A stretch of DNA of 64,000 bases. Origin: Solanum dulcamara. Its lineage: Eukaryota; Streptophyta; Magnoliopsida; Solanales; Solanaceae. Made by a program: the position numbers and the translations under genes. Shown here one piece after another: positions 12,483 through 24,573 of the stretch; the first letter of the stretch is position 1, and each line of letters starts with the position of its first letter. The notes below the pieces were generated by a model. The model was not told the DNA's origin, ran no database searches, and saw only the letters and a program-made list of their open reading frames with translations. Location of the stretch: the NCBI RefSeq assembly GCF_947179165.1, contig NC_077242.1, positions 37,829,097 through 37,893,096 of the forward strand. The letters run 5' to 3'.

Positions 12483-12494
12483 CTCTGATACCAA
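12483..12494 (-). promoter_or_regulatory. Primer-binding site, initiator tRNA-Met type
   Basis: On the minus strand the bases read TTGGTATCAGAG, the standard complement of the 3' end of initiator tRNA-Met used by plant Ty3 and copia elements. It lies 3 bases inside the 5' LTR edge of the minus-strand Ty3 element. Confidence 0.9.
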
Positions 12495-12497
12495 GTT

Positions 12498-13490
12498 TAT
12501 CACAACCTAAGCCTAGGGCCTAGACATGAAACAATGAATGAAGAGCCCGAAAGTACCTCAAACAAGCCTCTTAGATTCATTTAGCCTTTCATAGGTAATG
12601 ACAATAAATAAACAATTGAAAACCATAATAGTAAATCTTTACCTTACATATTCTAACAATACCTCTAACTTTTAGATTTAGCGGGGGCTAAGACAAGTCT
12701 CTAGCTCACACTCAATCAAAATAGAATAAACTACCATAGGAAGTGTCTAAAGGTCTCAACATATCATAAGCTAGAAAGACAAAGGAGTATTATTCCTGAA
12801 ATATGGAAACTCACCAAAAGTAGCCTTTAAATGAAATTTCAATTAGCCACATGGAGGAGAATAAGAAGGAGCACCGGTTCCTACATGGTGATATCATGTA
12901 GGTAAAAGTATGCACTAGTACTTTGAATATACTAAGTATGTAGGTATGAAATACAATGTAAAACATTTAGAAAGGTAAAGTAAAAAGATAAGTGCATGCA
13001 TGATAAATCAAGTAGATAGCATTTAAATCATACATATGTGGATATATACATGCATGAATAATCATGTAAATAGAATTTAGAATATTCATTTGTGGGAAGT
13101 TGACTATAACCAATATTAAGACCATGTGACCTATTACATGGAATCCAACATAACCCCCTATGTTGGATGAGGAGTCTACTTGCCTAGGGTAGAACTTCAT
13201 TAAATTTACATTCATTCTTTAACTTTAACTTCAAGGGCTTTTGTGGATCCACTATCCTAAGAGTACAAGGGCTCCTATGTTGGCACATAGTTAAGGAGAG
13301 AAGAGATTTCTACCAGGATTCCCTTACTGAATCCCACATCAATGCCCCATTCGATGCCAAATCAATCCCACGAAATAGTTTAATACTTCAATATAGTCAT
13401 AATATATAGCTTAAGAATTCAAAATATCACATTCGATAGAATAACTCATTAAAACCTTTGGTGATTCAAATATGCAATGAATTAAGAAGT
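12498..13490 (-). mobile_element. Truncated 5' LTR of the minus-strand Ty3 element
   Basis: On the plus strand it starts TATCACAACC next to the primer-binding site; TGTCAC would be canonical, so one base has changed. It is related in reverse to solo LTR C (40935-42824): both share the AAGCCTCTT region and the two-part stretch near 13080-13200 (ccaatattaagaccatg, gagtctacttgcctag). The stretch at 13310-13480 also closely matches 46855-47030. It should continue for hundreds of bases more but gives way near 13490 to another element's LTR. Confidence 0.7.
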
Positions 13491-14437
13491 GTTGAGTAAA
13501 ATAGAGTAAACTCCTAAGAGACTAATAAAATATTATTTTGAGTATTTTCACTCACTTGAGTTCATTAACATAATAATATATTTAGAGGATAGTATTGAGC
13601 ATAGGACAGGATCGTACCATTAGTTTGGGCAACTCCTCACTTTAGTCCCTAATACAAAAAAAATTTGGATCCATGAAATGAGTTTGCGTCCCTTACCCTG
13701 GCAAGGTATTGGATGGTTGTGGAAATAACAATGGTTTATTATATTATCACGAGGCTTATACTGATAGTTTCCTATTAGAGAAACTCTCCAAAGAGTAAAT
13801 ATTATTTTATACTGAGTCACATTTACTTATTTACAAGCGTAAAGCATTATTTTATAATTATATTGCATACTTCATTAAGTTAAATTATGTCAATATTTAT
13901 CCCATACAATTATTTGAGTATTTTTTAAGCATGTTTGCTTTCATCTATTTAACATACCAAACATTTCACATACTAACGTTTTTTAACGCTTCATCATTTC
14001 ATGATGCAGATATAAGTGTTAGAGATCCTCAACAGGCGTATCATTGAAAATCAGCTCCTTCAAGATATTTGTAAGACCTCTTTGTATTCATAGGAATTCT
14101 TTTGTTTATTTTAATTATCATTTATTAGTCTTTTGATGTAGCCGTGGGCCTTTCCCGATACTTATGTAAAGTCATTAGAGGCTTCATAGATGTAGACACA
14201 GATAGAGTTGAGATGGTTTATCTTTTCATAGTTTGTTTTAAGCAATATTTCATTATATATTTCAGAGTATTGAGACTTATTTTGAGGAGTTAAATATATT
14301 CTTTTCCATGCCCGTCATTGTAAACTATCATTATTGAGTTGAGTCTTTCATTGAGTAGTTAGACAAACCAAGGGTTCTTTTAGGAACAAACAATGTTTTT
14401 TGTGTGTCGGCCTAGGGTGTAGACTTGAGGTGTGATA
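13490..14437 (+). mobile_element. Truncated 5' LTR of the plus-strand Ty3 element
   Basis: Ends GAGGTGTGATA just before a degenerate primer-binding site. It is related to the 3' half of solo LTR D (43672-46547): both contain a catcatttcatgatgcag segment (13990 / 45970), a following bipartite motif (gagatc..tc..aggcg / gagatcgtcgataggtgc), and a similar terminal region. The 5' half is missing, cut where the opposite-facing LTR ends. Confidence 0.7.
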
Positions 14438-14440
14438 AAC

Positions 14441-14452
14441 TAGGTATTATAG
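14441..14452 (+). promoter_or_regulatory. Degenerate primer-binding site
   Basis: TAGGTATTATAG matches 9 of 12 positions of the initiator tRNA-Met complement and sits 3 bases after the LTR end. The differences include one C-to-T change, as expected for decay. Confidence 0.7.
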
Positions 14453-14653
14453 AATAGAGTTCAAGAGTCCTAGGACGTCTATGAAGCTGAGTCTAGTAGA
14501 TTCCTCCTTATTAATGTGAAGCGCGCCACATTTATAATGGTGAGGCTACATGACTTTAGTAATTATTTCACTTCTTTCATACTACAAGCTCGTGTAATAG
14601 AGTTAAACTCCATAAAATCTCATTTTAATTCATGTATTTCACATTTTTAGATC

Positions 14654-15810
14654 ATGCCTTCAAACTGCACTCTCAACCAAAGGAACATCGCTAATAATTA
14701 GATTCCACCACCATCTGGAATACAGATAAGATATCATACAGAGCAGCTGAGCTTGATAATAATGATGTAACTCTAGAGGTTCCACAAATTGCTAAGCTAC
14801 CCTCACTTCTGAGGGTGAGTTTAGAGGAGTGATCACTATGCTCACTCAAATAATGGCTGCCCAGTTAGGCCATCAAAGCACTCCAATCTGTATCTTGAGT
14901 AATCAAGAGCCATCTACTACTATAATTATTAGGAACTATTTGAGGATGAACCTACCAATCTTCACTGGATCCAAATTTGAGGAGTATCCCCAAAACATCA
15001 TTGATGAGGTATGGAAAATCCTCAAAGCTATGCATGAAACTAAGATCGAGAGAGTTGAGCTTGTTTCCTATAAGCTTAAGTATATTGTAGATTTCTGGTA
15101 TAATTAGTGGGAGGAGAGTCGTGGTGAGTAATGTTTAGCCTAGTAGTTGGGATGAGTTAGAGAGTGCATTTTGAGACCACTTCTTTCCCTGAGATCCGAG
15201 GGAAGATAAAGTTGAGGAGTTTGTTAACCTAAAACAAGAGGGGTTTATTGTGAAAAAAAAACTCCTTAAGTTCATCCAGCTATCCAGGTATACTCTAGAC
15301 ATGCTTCTTAATGTTAGAGCTAAGATGAGAAAGTTTGTCTTTAGCCTTGGCAAATAAGTGAAGAAAGAGTGCCAGGCTGCATTGTTGATTTTGGACATAG
15401 ATATATCCAGACTTATGGTGTATGCTCAATAAGTTGAGGAGAACAAGATGAAGGATAGGGAGAAACACTAGTATAAGAAAGCAAGGTCTGCAAGTAATGA
15501 GACTAATCTCTAAAAGAGTGGTAATGACAACCAGCTTTTCTTTCAGGGGAGGTCTTCTGGTTATGCACCATTATCAGCAAGTGGGTCGGCCTTGAACAAT
15601 AGGAATGACAAGAGATCTCAAAGTAATTAGAACTTCAGAGCTTAAGGTTCTCAATCTAAGGGAAGTGTGGACCAAGGTTCCTTACATAAGCCATTGTGTG
15701 GTAAGTATGGTAAACTATATTTGGGAGAGTGTCGTGGTGGAACTAGTGGTTGCTACAGGTCTGGTCATATAGGTCACTTTATAAGAGACTTCCCATCATA
15801 CATATAAGGT
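14654..15810 (+). pseudogene. gag: Ty3 gag, heavily broken (plus-strand element)
   Basis: A start-like ATG at 14654 (MPSNCTLNQRN) is followed by stops. The capsid core resumes at 14829-15107, with RMNLPIFTGSKFEEYPQNIIDEVWKI read in frame (14950-15030) and YKLKYIVDFWYN. It continues in other frames through an FINLRQG-like stretch near 15230. A zinc-knuckle relic lies at 15690-15810 (GCYRSGHIGHFIRDF), where the first Cys of the CCHC is followed by a Cys-to-Ser type change. It is the same clade as the minus-strand element but more decayed. Confidence 0.8.
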
Positions 15811-15889
15811 AATCGGGGCAACAATACCCAATATTCTTCAATAGCACCATCATTTAGAGTTAACTAGAAGGGTACTACTTCTGGGATAG

Positions 15890-16440
15890 GTAAAAGTTCA
15901 ATCTGTCTGTATGCTATGGCTAGTCACCAAGACCAAGAGAACTGGCTAGACATTTTCACTGGTACGCTTCAATTTATTTCTTATGATGTTTATGTGTTAT
16001 TTGATTCATGTGCAACATTACTTTTTTGACCGCTCATGTAGTTTTTAAGTTTGGAATCTTTCTCGAATATTTTTTAGAGCCATTTAGTGTTTCAAGCCCT
16101 GTTGGTGAGTCTATTATAGCTAAGAGAGTCGATGATATTTTTCATTTTCTATATATCATAAAGATACTTTAGAAGAAATAATTGAGTTAGACATGGTAGA
16201 ATTTGATTTCATTCTAGGTATGGATTGGCTTTATGCTTGTTATACCTCAATCGATTGGAGAGCTCGAGTTGTCAAATTCTAGTTTTTGAATAAGCCAGTC
16301 ATTGAGTAGAAGAGTAACCCAACAATACCTAAGGGTCATTTCATTTCATACCTTAAGGCCAAAAAATTAGTCTCTAATAGGTATATCTACCACATTGTTT
16401 GAGTTAGAGATGATAATGTGGAGACACCATCCCTTCAGTC
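15890..16440 (+). pseudogene. Ty3 protease relic (plus-strand element)
   Basis: The piece at 15900-16030 reads AMASHQDQENWLDIFTG, then VYVLFDSCATLLF: the active-site Asp remains but the following Gly is Cys. Downstream frames give EFDFILGMDWLYACYTSIDW at about 16198-16260, the conserved second half. Multiple stops and frameshifts break it. Confidence 0.75.
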
Positions 16441-17370
16441 AGTTCTAGTCATAAATGAGTTCCTGAAATCTTCCCTGATGATCTACCTAGAGTTCCTCCC
16501 AATAGGGAGATAAACTCTGGAATAGATATTCTTCTTGATACTCAGCCTATATCTATCCCACTATATAGAATGGCTCTAGCTGAGTTAAAAGAGTTATAAG
16601 AGAAGTTGAAAGATCTCTTGGATAATGGATTCATTAGGCTAAATGTCTCACCTTGGGGCACGCTTGTCATATTCATACAAAAGAAAAATAGTTCCCTTAG
16701 AATATGTATTGACTACCGTATATTGAATAAGGTCTCCATAAAGAAAAAGTATCCTCATCTTAGAATCAATGATCTATTTGATCAACTTTAGGATGCCACT
16801 TGTTTCTCTAAGATAGACCTCAAATAAGGCTATCATCAGTTGAAAGTGATAGAAAGTGACATTTCAAAGACAGCCTTAAAAACCCAATATGATCATTATT
16901 AGTTTCTTGTTATATTTTTTGGGTGTGACTAACACTCCTGCAGCATTCATGGACCTCATAAATAGAGTGTTCAAGAATACCTAGATATGTTTTTTATCAT
17001 ATTCATCGATGATATTCCGATATATTACTGAAATAAGGAGGAGCATGCCAACCATCCTAGAATTATTCTCTAGACTCTTAAGGACTGAGAGTTGTATGTA
17101 AAATTTTCTAAGTGTGACTTCTAGATTGCATATTTGTCATTCTTAGGCCACATTATTTTTGGTGATGGTATATGAGTAGATTCACCAAAGATTGAACAGT
17201 AAAGTATTGGTCCAGATCCATATCCCCGACTGACAAAAGGAGTTTCTTGGGTTTGGCCAGTTATTATAGAAGATTTGTTGAGATATTCTCATCTATATTT
17301 TCTCCATTAACTGAGTTGACTTAGAAGAAGACTAAGCTCCAATGATCCGATGCTTGTGAGAAAAGTTTTC
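16440..17370 (+). pseudogene. Ty3 reverse transcriptase relic (plus-strand element)
   Basis: A 61-residue open piece at 16606-16791 reads [16 protein letters not shown], then [19 protein letters not shown]. Further motifs in shifted frames are FSKIDLK (16806), FIDDIPIYY at about 17002-17030 (both active-site Asp residues kept) and SFLGLASYYRRFVE at about 17235-17280. Premature stops abound. Confidence 0.85.
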
Positions 17371-17375
17371 AAGAG

Positions 17376-18227
17376 TTGAAAACTAGATTGCCTACTACTC
17401 CAGTATTGTCACCACCTAATAGAACATATGGGTTTGTTATCTATTGTGATGCTTCCAGAGTTGGTTTGGGTTTGGTATTGATGCAGAGAGGTAAAGTCAT
17501 AACTTATGATTTAGATTTCTTAAGATTCAAGAGAGAAATTATCCGATTCATGATTTCGAGTTAACAGCGGTAGTATTTTCCTTGAAGATATGGCATTGCT
17601 ATCTCTATGGCATGCATGTAGATGTTTTCACTTATCAAAAGAGCCTATATTATGTTTTTAGCTAGAAAGAGGTGAACATAAGGCAGAGGAAATGGCTTCA
17701 GTTTCTAAAATATTATGACATGGGGATTCTCTAGTACCCATGTAAAGCTAATATTGTTGCTAATTATCTTAGTAGGTAGTACATGGGGAGTGTTGCTTGT
17801 GTTAAGGAGGAAAAGAAGGAATTGACTAAGAAAGTGCATAGACTTGCATGTTTGGGAGTTTTCCTTTTGGATTAAAATGAGGGTGGTGTCATAGTTTAGG
17901 ATAGTGCGAATTATTCACAAGTTGTGGAAGTGAAGGAAAAGCAAGACTAAGATCCTATTCTACTTCAGCTGAAGGAAGATGTTCACAAGTAGAAAGTGAT
18001 GACTTTTGTCAAAGGGGAAGATGGTGTGTTAAGTCATCAAGGTAGACCATGTGTTCCGAACATTGATGGTATCCAATATGGAATAATGGCAAAGGCTCAT
18101 AGATCCAGATATTCAATTCATCCAGGTTCTACAAAAATTACCATGATTTGAGAGAAGTCTATTAGTGGAATGGTATGAAGAGAATCATCGGAGACTTTGT
18201 TTCTAAGTGCCCGAGTTTCCAACAAGT
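17376..18227 (+). pseudogene. Ty3 RNase H and start of integrase, truncated
   Basis: RNase H begins in the open piece at 17376-17564 with PVLSPPNRTYGFVIYCDASRVGLGLVLMQ-type sequence, read as consecutive short motifs with the catalytic Asp in YCDAS. The connector (17700-17900) and the HHCC region of integrase follow, ending in KCPSFQQV at about 18205-18227. The zinc-binding second Cys is Ser. The element is cut there by LTR block A2; the integrase core and 3' LTR are not seen. Confidence 0.8.
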
Positions 18228-18865
18228 TGTCACGACCCAACCCCATAGGCCGCGATTGGGGTCCAACCTGGACCCTCTTATGCGTATTTATCATCTACAC
18301 TTAAGTTGAACTGTGTGTGATGTGATACTATACACAAAAACCTCAATAGTTTAAAACTTTTTCATGTACGTATGGCCTCTTTCACTCGACTCATAACACA
18401 TAAGGGCATGCAAGCCGACAAGGTTGCTATAACAAAAAAACATTCACAACATGCCATATAGGCACAACAGAAATGAACTCGCAAACAACCCACATCCATA
18501 TATCTATAGACCTCTAGGAATAGTAATAGGAACATATGGCGGGACAGGGCCCCCGTCGTACCCTTGAATGTACAAATATATACATTTAGTGGCTAGTATC
18601 AAAAATTAGGCTCCAGAACAGTAAAGCTCTTCCGACATAACTGAGAGGAACTCCTAAGCTGACGGATGAAAATCTGTACCTGCGGGCATGAAATGCAGCC
18701 CCCTGAAAAAAGGTGGGTCAGTACGATATATGTACTGAGTATGTAAAGCATAACACATCGTAACTGAGACCATAACTGAAATAGGAATGCAGGGGACAAG
18801 TATAACAACTTAACTAATTACTGTACCTACACCTTAGGACACGTAAATCATACACATCATCATAT

Positions 18866-19310
18866 ATTGTGCCCGGCCCTCTAGTAAACTCGGTGTCATA
18901 ATCATTTTCTCATATTCACATGTCATCGTATCATCATGTCTTTCATTTCATAATATCATCATATACGGTATCATATCATCATATATGGTATAATTTTATC
19001 ATGTATGTTATCGTATTACATCTGGTTTACTACAGGGCTCGGGGTCGCAAATGCATCACTCTAATCTCATATGCATGCCTATATAAAGTGTCTGACCCCT
19101 TTAGTGAGGGACTCGGTGAATGGAGTGGTGTACATCTATAGCGTACCATCATAATATATATACCATACCCGGCCCTCTAAGGAGGGACTCGGTGTTCCTT
19201 CCTTATTTTGCCACATATACTATCATATTACAGCCGGCTCGGGACTCGGAGTTCCTTCCTTATTTTGCCACATATACTATCATATTATAGCCGGCCCGGG
19301 ACTCAGTGAA
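18866..19310 (+). repeat. GGGACTCGG minisatellite with a 57-bp tandem unit
   Basis: Dispersed GGGACTCGGTG cores as in LTR A1. Two near-identical 57-bp units lie head to tail at 19184-19240 and 19241-19297, each containing ttccttccttattttgcc and catatactatcatatta, followed by a third partial core at 19298. Confidence 0.85.
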
Positions 19311-19669
19311 TAATCGTATCGTCATAACATATAACATAAATCACACCTCACGTACGACATCATCTCCTCGTGCATGGAACTATAAACATCCGGCCTGGGA
19401 TATGGTGAAAGAAGTAGTAAAGCTGCGCCCGACATAATATCCGGCCCATCATAGGATGCGAAGAAAAAAGGGTTATAGCATGCACGAGTAGAGTAATGAA
19501 AAACTATATGCAACTAAGTCACCCTCTGAGACTCAATAAAACACTCAAGTGAACCGTCTCCTGAAGACTAGGAAGGTACTTATCCGAAGTGCCCTTTAGA
19601 TGTCAGTAGGGGTTACATCAATTGGGGCCTTAGGAATCACAGGCATACATCAAGACAATGACACATAGC

Positions 19670-19752
19670 TTATGCAATCAGAAACATGGTTTATACAATC
19701 AGAGACACAGTTATGCAATCAGAGATACAATTATGCAATCAGAGACATTGAT
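19670..19752 (+). repeat. Short tandem repeat, ttatgcaatcagagaca unit
   Basis: Four to five imperfect copies of an approximately 20-22 bp unit (tatgcaatcagagacac, tatacaatcagagacac and variants). It lies within LTR block A2. The units are contiguous, with no unique spacers. Confidence 0.8.
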
Positions 19753-21549
19753 CGTTTTAGAGCCTTCAAGAAAAGGAGCTTGTATCTCCACTTACTATTC
19801 ACTATATAGCAGGCTCGAGAATAATAGTTAGACTACTTTCAGAGATTTAATGGTCAGAAGTGACTACAAGTCACGAATTATACTCAGAGCTCATAATTGG
19901 AATTTTCTCTAAACCTATATCATATATCATTTCACTTAAAATTAATTCATTCCAAAGGAAAGAAGAGATAGGCTTTACATGTACTAGTTTTCATCACATA
20001 TAAGACTTAAAGGCAATGACTCAGTTATTGCAGGAGTTCTAATATCAAGAAGTAAACGAGAGTCTCGAATCATACTCAGGTCTTTACGAATGGATTGAAT
20101 CCCAAATTTCATATACATATCATTTATAGCTTACATCTAAGACATGCCAAAAGAAAAGAAAAATAGTTCTACATACTTATTACAAAAATACGCCAAAAGA
20201 AAGCTTCACATACCTTGTCTGAATTATTCCTTATCCTGTTTGCCTCGCCGTCCTTTGAACCTATTCAACATGAAAGTAATATGAATATCAACCCTTCTTA
20301 ACTTTCCAGCATCTTAGGTTACACCTTAGTATTAATGGAATCTATTTCCTTAGTCGTTTCCCCGACTAGTTCTGTTATTTGCTAAGGCATTGATGAAAAT
20401 TGGGCAGCACCTCCCCTATAATGTGCCCTATCCAAATTTTCAATTAGTTCCATAAGACCTACAGCCAACCAACAACAATGACCTGCAGCAATTCACACCA
20501 ACAATATACAACATAAACTCCTAACGACTTATTCAAAAATATGATATCACAATAGGGCGTCTAGCCTTTATTTTGTAACGCCTTTAACCATACAAAACGA
20601 GGGGTCATGTGGATTCAAAAAGCAGCACCCTATCCAATATTAGAATGTATTTAGGCCCTGCAACAACACATCACACCCCTGCAGCAGCACCCCACACGTA
20701 CAACACCCCATTTCGACTATAATTTAACTATTTTTTTTATACTTCCAGCAACATAAAAGTTGTAAAACACACTACATAACAACTCCATAAACTTCAAATT
20801 AGAAGGTAAAACCTTACCTGGAGCTCGCCGACAAAGATGCTGCCAGTAGCAGCAGCTCGAGGAGAGGAGGAAAATGGTGAGTTGGTGCGTCATGGGTCTG
20901 TGAGGTGTGTTTCGTAGGTTGAAGAGCTGCTGCCGGTTGAAGAGCTGTTGCTGTCGACATTGCTGCCGGTGGAGCTGCTGTTGTTTGTGTTGTTGTTGTC
21001 CAGCTCACACGGAGAGGCGACGGCAAAGGTTGGTGGTTCTCGTCAGAGAAGAAAGGAAAAAGAAGAGAAAGAGGGAGATCGAGAGGAGTATAGGGGTGTG
21101 AGGCGGCGGTTGTTGTCTCTTCTCTTGGAGAAGGTGAAGAGTAGAGATAGAGGGAGTCCCCCTTTTAGGGCAAATGTGGCTCCCTTTATATATTACTCAA
21201 AAATTAAAACTACTCCCTTTACAAAAATATGGAGCCTAAATAATAAGTCAATTGAATATCTGAGTAATTTAATATTTATTTTTATTTCAATTTATTTTTA
21301 GATTACACTAAAAATACTAAAATAAATATGAATAAATATAACAAACGGAATGTAAAAATGTAAAATAATGAACTGCGATAACAACAACTAAAATTGAAAC
21401 TAAATAAAATAAACTAATAAAATTTTAATCTAAGGATAATTATAAATAAGATTGATTTGAAATTGTAAAAATGCACTTTGAACTATTTAACAAAATAAAG
21501 ATTAAAAGTATTAATTTTACAAAAGTCAAGCCAAAATTGGGTGTCAACA

Positions 21550-23742
21550 GATAACAGGTAAGATGGCATCATAAGCCTACCGCTAAACAAAAAGCAAAAC
21601 AATCGAGACATGGCTCAGAATCAGATAGGGGGAGAAATATATCTAGGATCGACATCTTACCCTAAAATATGACACCTCAACTCCCAACAAGCATAGATAA
21701 GACAAACCTATGGCTATGACGAGCCCAGAGGTCTCAGGCACTAGCATAATAGGTATCATATCCATAATAAGCCCTACCGGAAGCTATGCCTAGCTAAGAG
21801 GGCAATAAACACCTAACAAAGCACCTAAGGCTCAAACCTAGCCTAAGACCATAAATAGCAATTCTAAATAGGATAATAATGCTAAGTCGACGCACAACCA
21901 AGGCCCACAGCCTAATCTAAGAATTTCACAAGACTATTCTAGCCTAAATATCACCCGGAAAACAAGAGAATGGGATAGGGTGAGGAGAACCCTAATCTCA
22001 GCAAATACTCACCTATGTCACATGTAGAATATACTAGACAATATCTAATAGAGTCCAGCCAAAAGGGGGAGACTGTAGTCTACCTCAAAGCAAAACACGC
22101 ACTCTAAATCCTTCAATTTGAAGATCCCGACCTCCAAAATACCTCCAATTTCTATCACGCTGATAAAATAGTAATCACCTTGTCAATACGGATGTTTTGA
22201 CACAAAATTTATATTTTTTGGAGAAGGACCCAGAATTGGGTCTAAAACGGGATTGTGGGACCCTATCAGGAATCCCAAATTCGACTTCGTGAAAAGGTGT
22301 ATTTGAGCTTAACAAACTTGTGGTCAAACTTATAGCACAATTTTATGCTCAAAAAGTACAAAAATCAGCCCATATAAATCTCACCATTAAAGGATAATTC
22401 AAGAAGAAGAGCAGTCCCGTAAGGACGGAATTTACGTCAAATGACGCTTCAGTAGACAAAACTAATCACAGTGCGACGTTCCTTGTGGAAAACCAATATC
22501 TTAGCCCAAAGAATTGCTGGAAATGGACCTAAAATGGTCACAAAATAAGACTTCAAAAACCAAAGCAATCTTAGCTCGAAAATGTAACAACCAGCAGCTA
22601 AAACATCAAATTTACCTCAAATGAAGCTTCAAATCATTCCCCAAACTCACCAATGTGTTTCCCTTGAAATTCTCTTGAAGTTAGACCCTTGAATCACCAA
22701 ATTTGACTGCGAATCGAAGGAGAAATCGATGTTTCAGAATGCCAATGGCTGAGTTCGTCCTTGGTCTCTCATTAAAAGATCAAGGATTTGACCTTCTCGA
22801 ATGCGGCCTAAGTGTCCTGCGATCACGAAAGGAAAAGAGCAAGACCTCTGCGAACATGGGGAGAGTCACTTGAATGCAGAGGGGAAGGATACATAGCTTC
22901 GCGAATGCGGCCACTGGCCTGCGAACGCAGAGGCTTACTCCTTTGAACCCCGCGAACACGACAAGGGTTCCGCGAACGCAAAGACCAATTCACCTGGCCT
23001 CCATGAACATGGCCCTAATCCCACGAACTCGAAGGGTAAAATATCCCTGCACTAGCAAGGTGTTGCATCAGTTGTTTTAGCAAGTTCAAAATCCCCGACA
23101 ATGTGCTCGAAATTCGTTCAGAATCTCGTGCTCACAAACGAGATATGCTACCCCACCAAATTCGATGTTCTGAACTCAATGGCGCAGTCAACATTTCCAA
23201 ACGAGTTTGTTACGACTGAAAGTGAGTCCCACACCCAAGTGTCATTTTGAGTCTAATACTCTAACGGGCCTCGAAATTAGACCAAAAGCCTTAGAAAGCT
23301 AATGAAGGGTTGTTCTAGACCAAACTCAATATTCTGGAGCTAACGCGCTGACAAAATTTTAATTCAAGCGCATTTTCTAAGAATTTTGACCAAAGTCAAC
23401 CATAAGCCAAATTTCAAAGATAAAAGTGTCAAATTGCCCCAAACTCGTATCGATTGCCTCGATGCTCCTGCTGACTATGCTACTAGCCTAATTTGTCAAT
23501 TCTAAAGCTGATAGAACCGTCAGAATTTCGTTCTGAGGTCGTTTACCTGAATTTATGACCAAAGTCAACTTTTCAAGTTAAAAAAGCTCTAAAATGGAAA
23601 AACGGACATAAAACCCAAACGGACAACCAGGCCACTGAGCAGTCAGTGCCAGCAAGTTATAAATGACTTGGGGTCGCTATGGAAAAGGTCTAAAATCTGA
23701 AAAGATCGAAAGATGAAAGAAATGATCTGGAGGGTCATTACA
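21550..23742 (+). mobile_element. LTR block B2 (5'-truncated family B LTR)
   Basis: Collinear with parts of the LTR at 39018-46854: compare 21601-21720 with 40744-40860 (tcagaatcaga.agggggagaaatat) and 22065-22400 with 43105-43590 (gggggagactgtag). Ends GGAGGGTCATTACA, a usual LTR end. The family's TGTCACGACCC start is missing on the left, where it abuts block A2. No coding capacity is seen; the 68-residue ORF at 22874-23080 lies in a CG-containing LTR stretch and is not supported. Confidence 0.65.
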
Positions 23743-24381
23743 CCTAAAAAATATGGAAAAAGGAAAATATATGATGAGAAATGTTAAAAGAATTTATAAT
23801 TAAGGAGTCCTTAAATATATGGAAAGAGAAAAAAAATATGGTAAGAAGTACTAAGAAAATCAATAATTAAGGAGTCCTAATTAAGAAGTACCAGAAAAAT
23901 GCATTGTATACTTTCTATACACTACCTCATAAAGAGACTAGCAACTGTAATCAAGTTGTTGAACCTTTGCTCCTCCATAAAAAAAATTTGAGATAATTTC
24001 ACAGACTTCCCCTCAGATTTCGCTCAATCACACTGACCACTCTCGTAGTTTATAATATTATGAAAATCTCCCTTGTTTTAATTTTTTGTTGTAACAATTC
24101 TTTTAATCTATTTATTTTTAATGTAAGTAATTATATTTTGACTAATTTATCTTTTTCTAATATTAAACTTTAGAAATAATTTCAGTGACCTCACTCCAAA
24201 TTTATATTAATAACACTTAACTTCCTTATTATTTGAGATATTACACTAACATCCCTTATATAGATATTTTTGTAACAAAACTTCTTTAAATGATATTTTT
24301 TTCTCTGTTCTTCCTAAACTATCTTTATGCTCTCTCTCACAAAGTGGTACATGAATTAAACCGAAACAAAGAAAGGCAAAT
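23743..24381. other. AT-rich spacer with a repeated gagataattnca motif
   Basis: No gene. A direct duplication of about 60 bp ending in aattaaggagtcct lies at 23740-23880. From 23985 to 24300 three degenerate copies of a gagatatt-acac-tgacctccc type repeat are seen. A related copy lies in reverse at 48995-49090. Confidence 0.5.
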
Positions 24382-24389
24382 TTAAAATA

Positions 24390-24573
24390 TAGGGCTAGGC
24401 ATAATTTGGTTCAAATCAAAAAAATCGATTGAACTGAATTTTTTTTAATTTCGATTTCAGTTTTTAAATTTTAAAAAATTGATAATTCAATTCGATTTTT
24501 GGTTTTTAATTATTTTATTTCGGTTAACAAAAATATCGAAATTAATTAAAACCCAAAATATAATAGTCCACAG
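24390..24573 (+). mobile_element. 5' end of the outer hAT copy (split by copy 1)
   Basis: Begins TAGGGCTAGGCATAATTTGG and runs through subterminal ATTT/AAAT-rich sequence with several TTCGGTT/CCGAA-like repeats, ending in the target octamer GTCCACAG. The sequence corresponds to 24574-24760 of copy 1, and its natural continuation is the body beginning at 29078 or 33982. Confidence 0.85.

Larger units (their letters stand above)
18228..21549 (+). mobile_element. LTR block A2, about 3.3 kb
   Basis: Begins TGTCACGACCCAACCCC inside the integrase of the plus-strand Ty3 element and ends GGGTGTCAACA, a usual LTR end. The 5' 1.5 kb is related to solo LTR A1. No gag or pol is inside. The flanking five bases (CAAGT before, GATAA after) do not match, so a simple solo-LTR insertion is not demonstrated; the right side may have been replaced by block B2. 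The GC-rich ORFs at 20814-21301 lie inside the block and show only low-complexity Leu/Ser/Ala and Arg-rich sequence. Confidence 0.65.

Noticed and set aside
19670..19752. Possible CRISPR-like direct repeats
   Set aside because: Contiguous degenerate 20-22 bp units without spacers, in a plant LTR.
20814..21301. Overlapping ORFs with Cys/Leu/Ala-rich or Arg/Lys-rich proteins
   Set aside because: They lie inside LTR block A2 in a low-complexity GC-rich patch, with no domain and several competing frames.
18228..21549. Clean solo-LTR insertion with target duplication
   Set aside because: The LTR ends are plausible but the flanks CAAGT and GATAA differ; only an LTR block is claimed.
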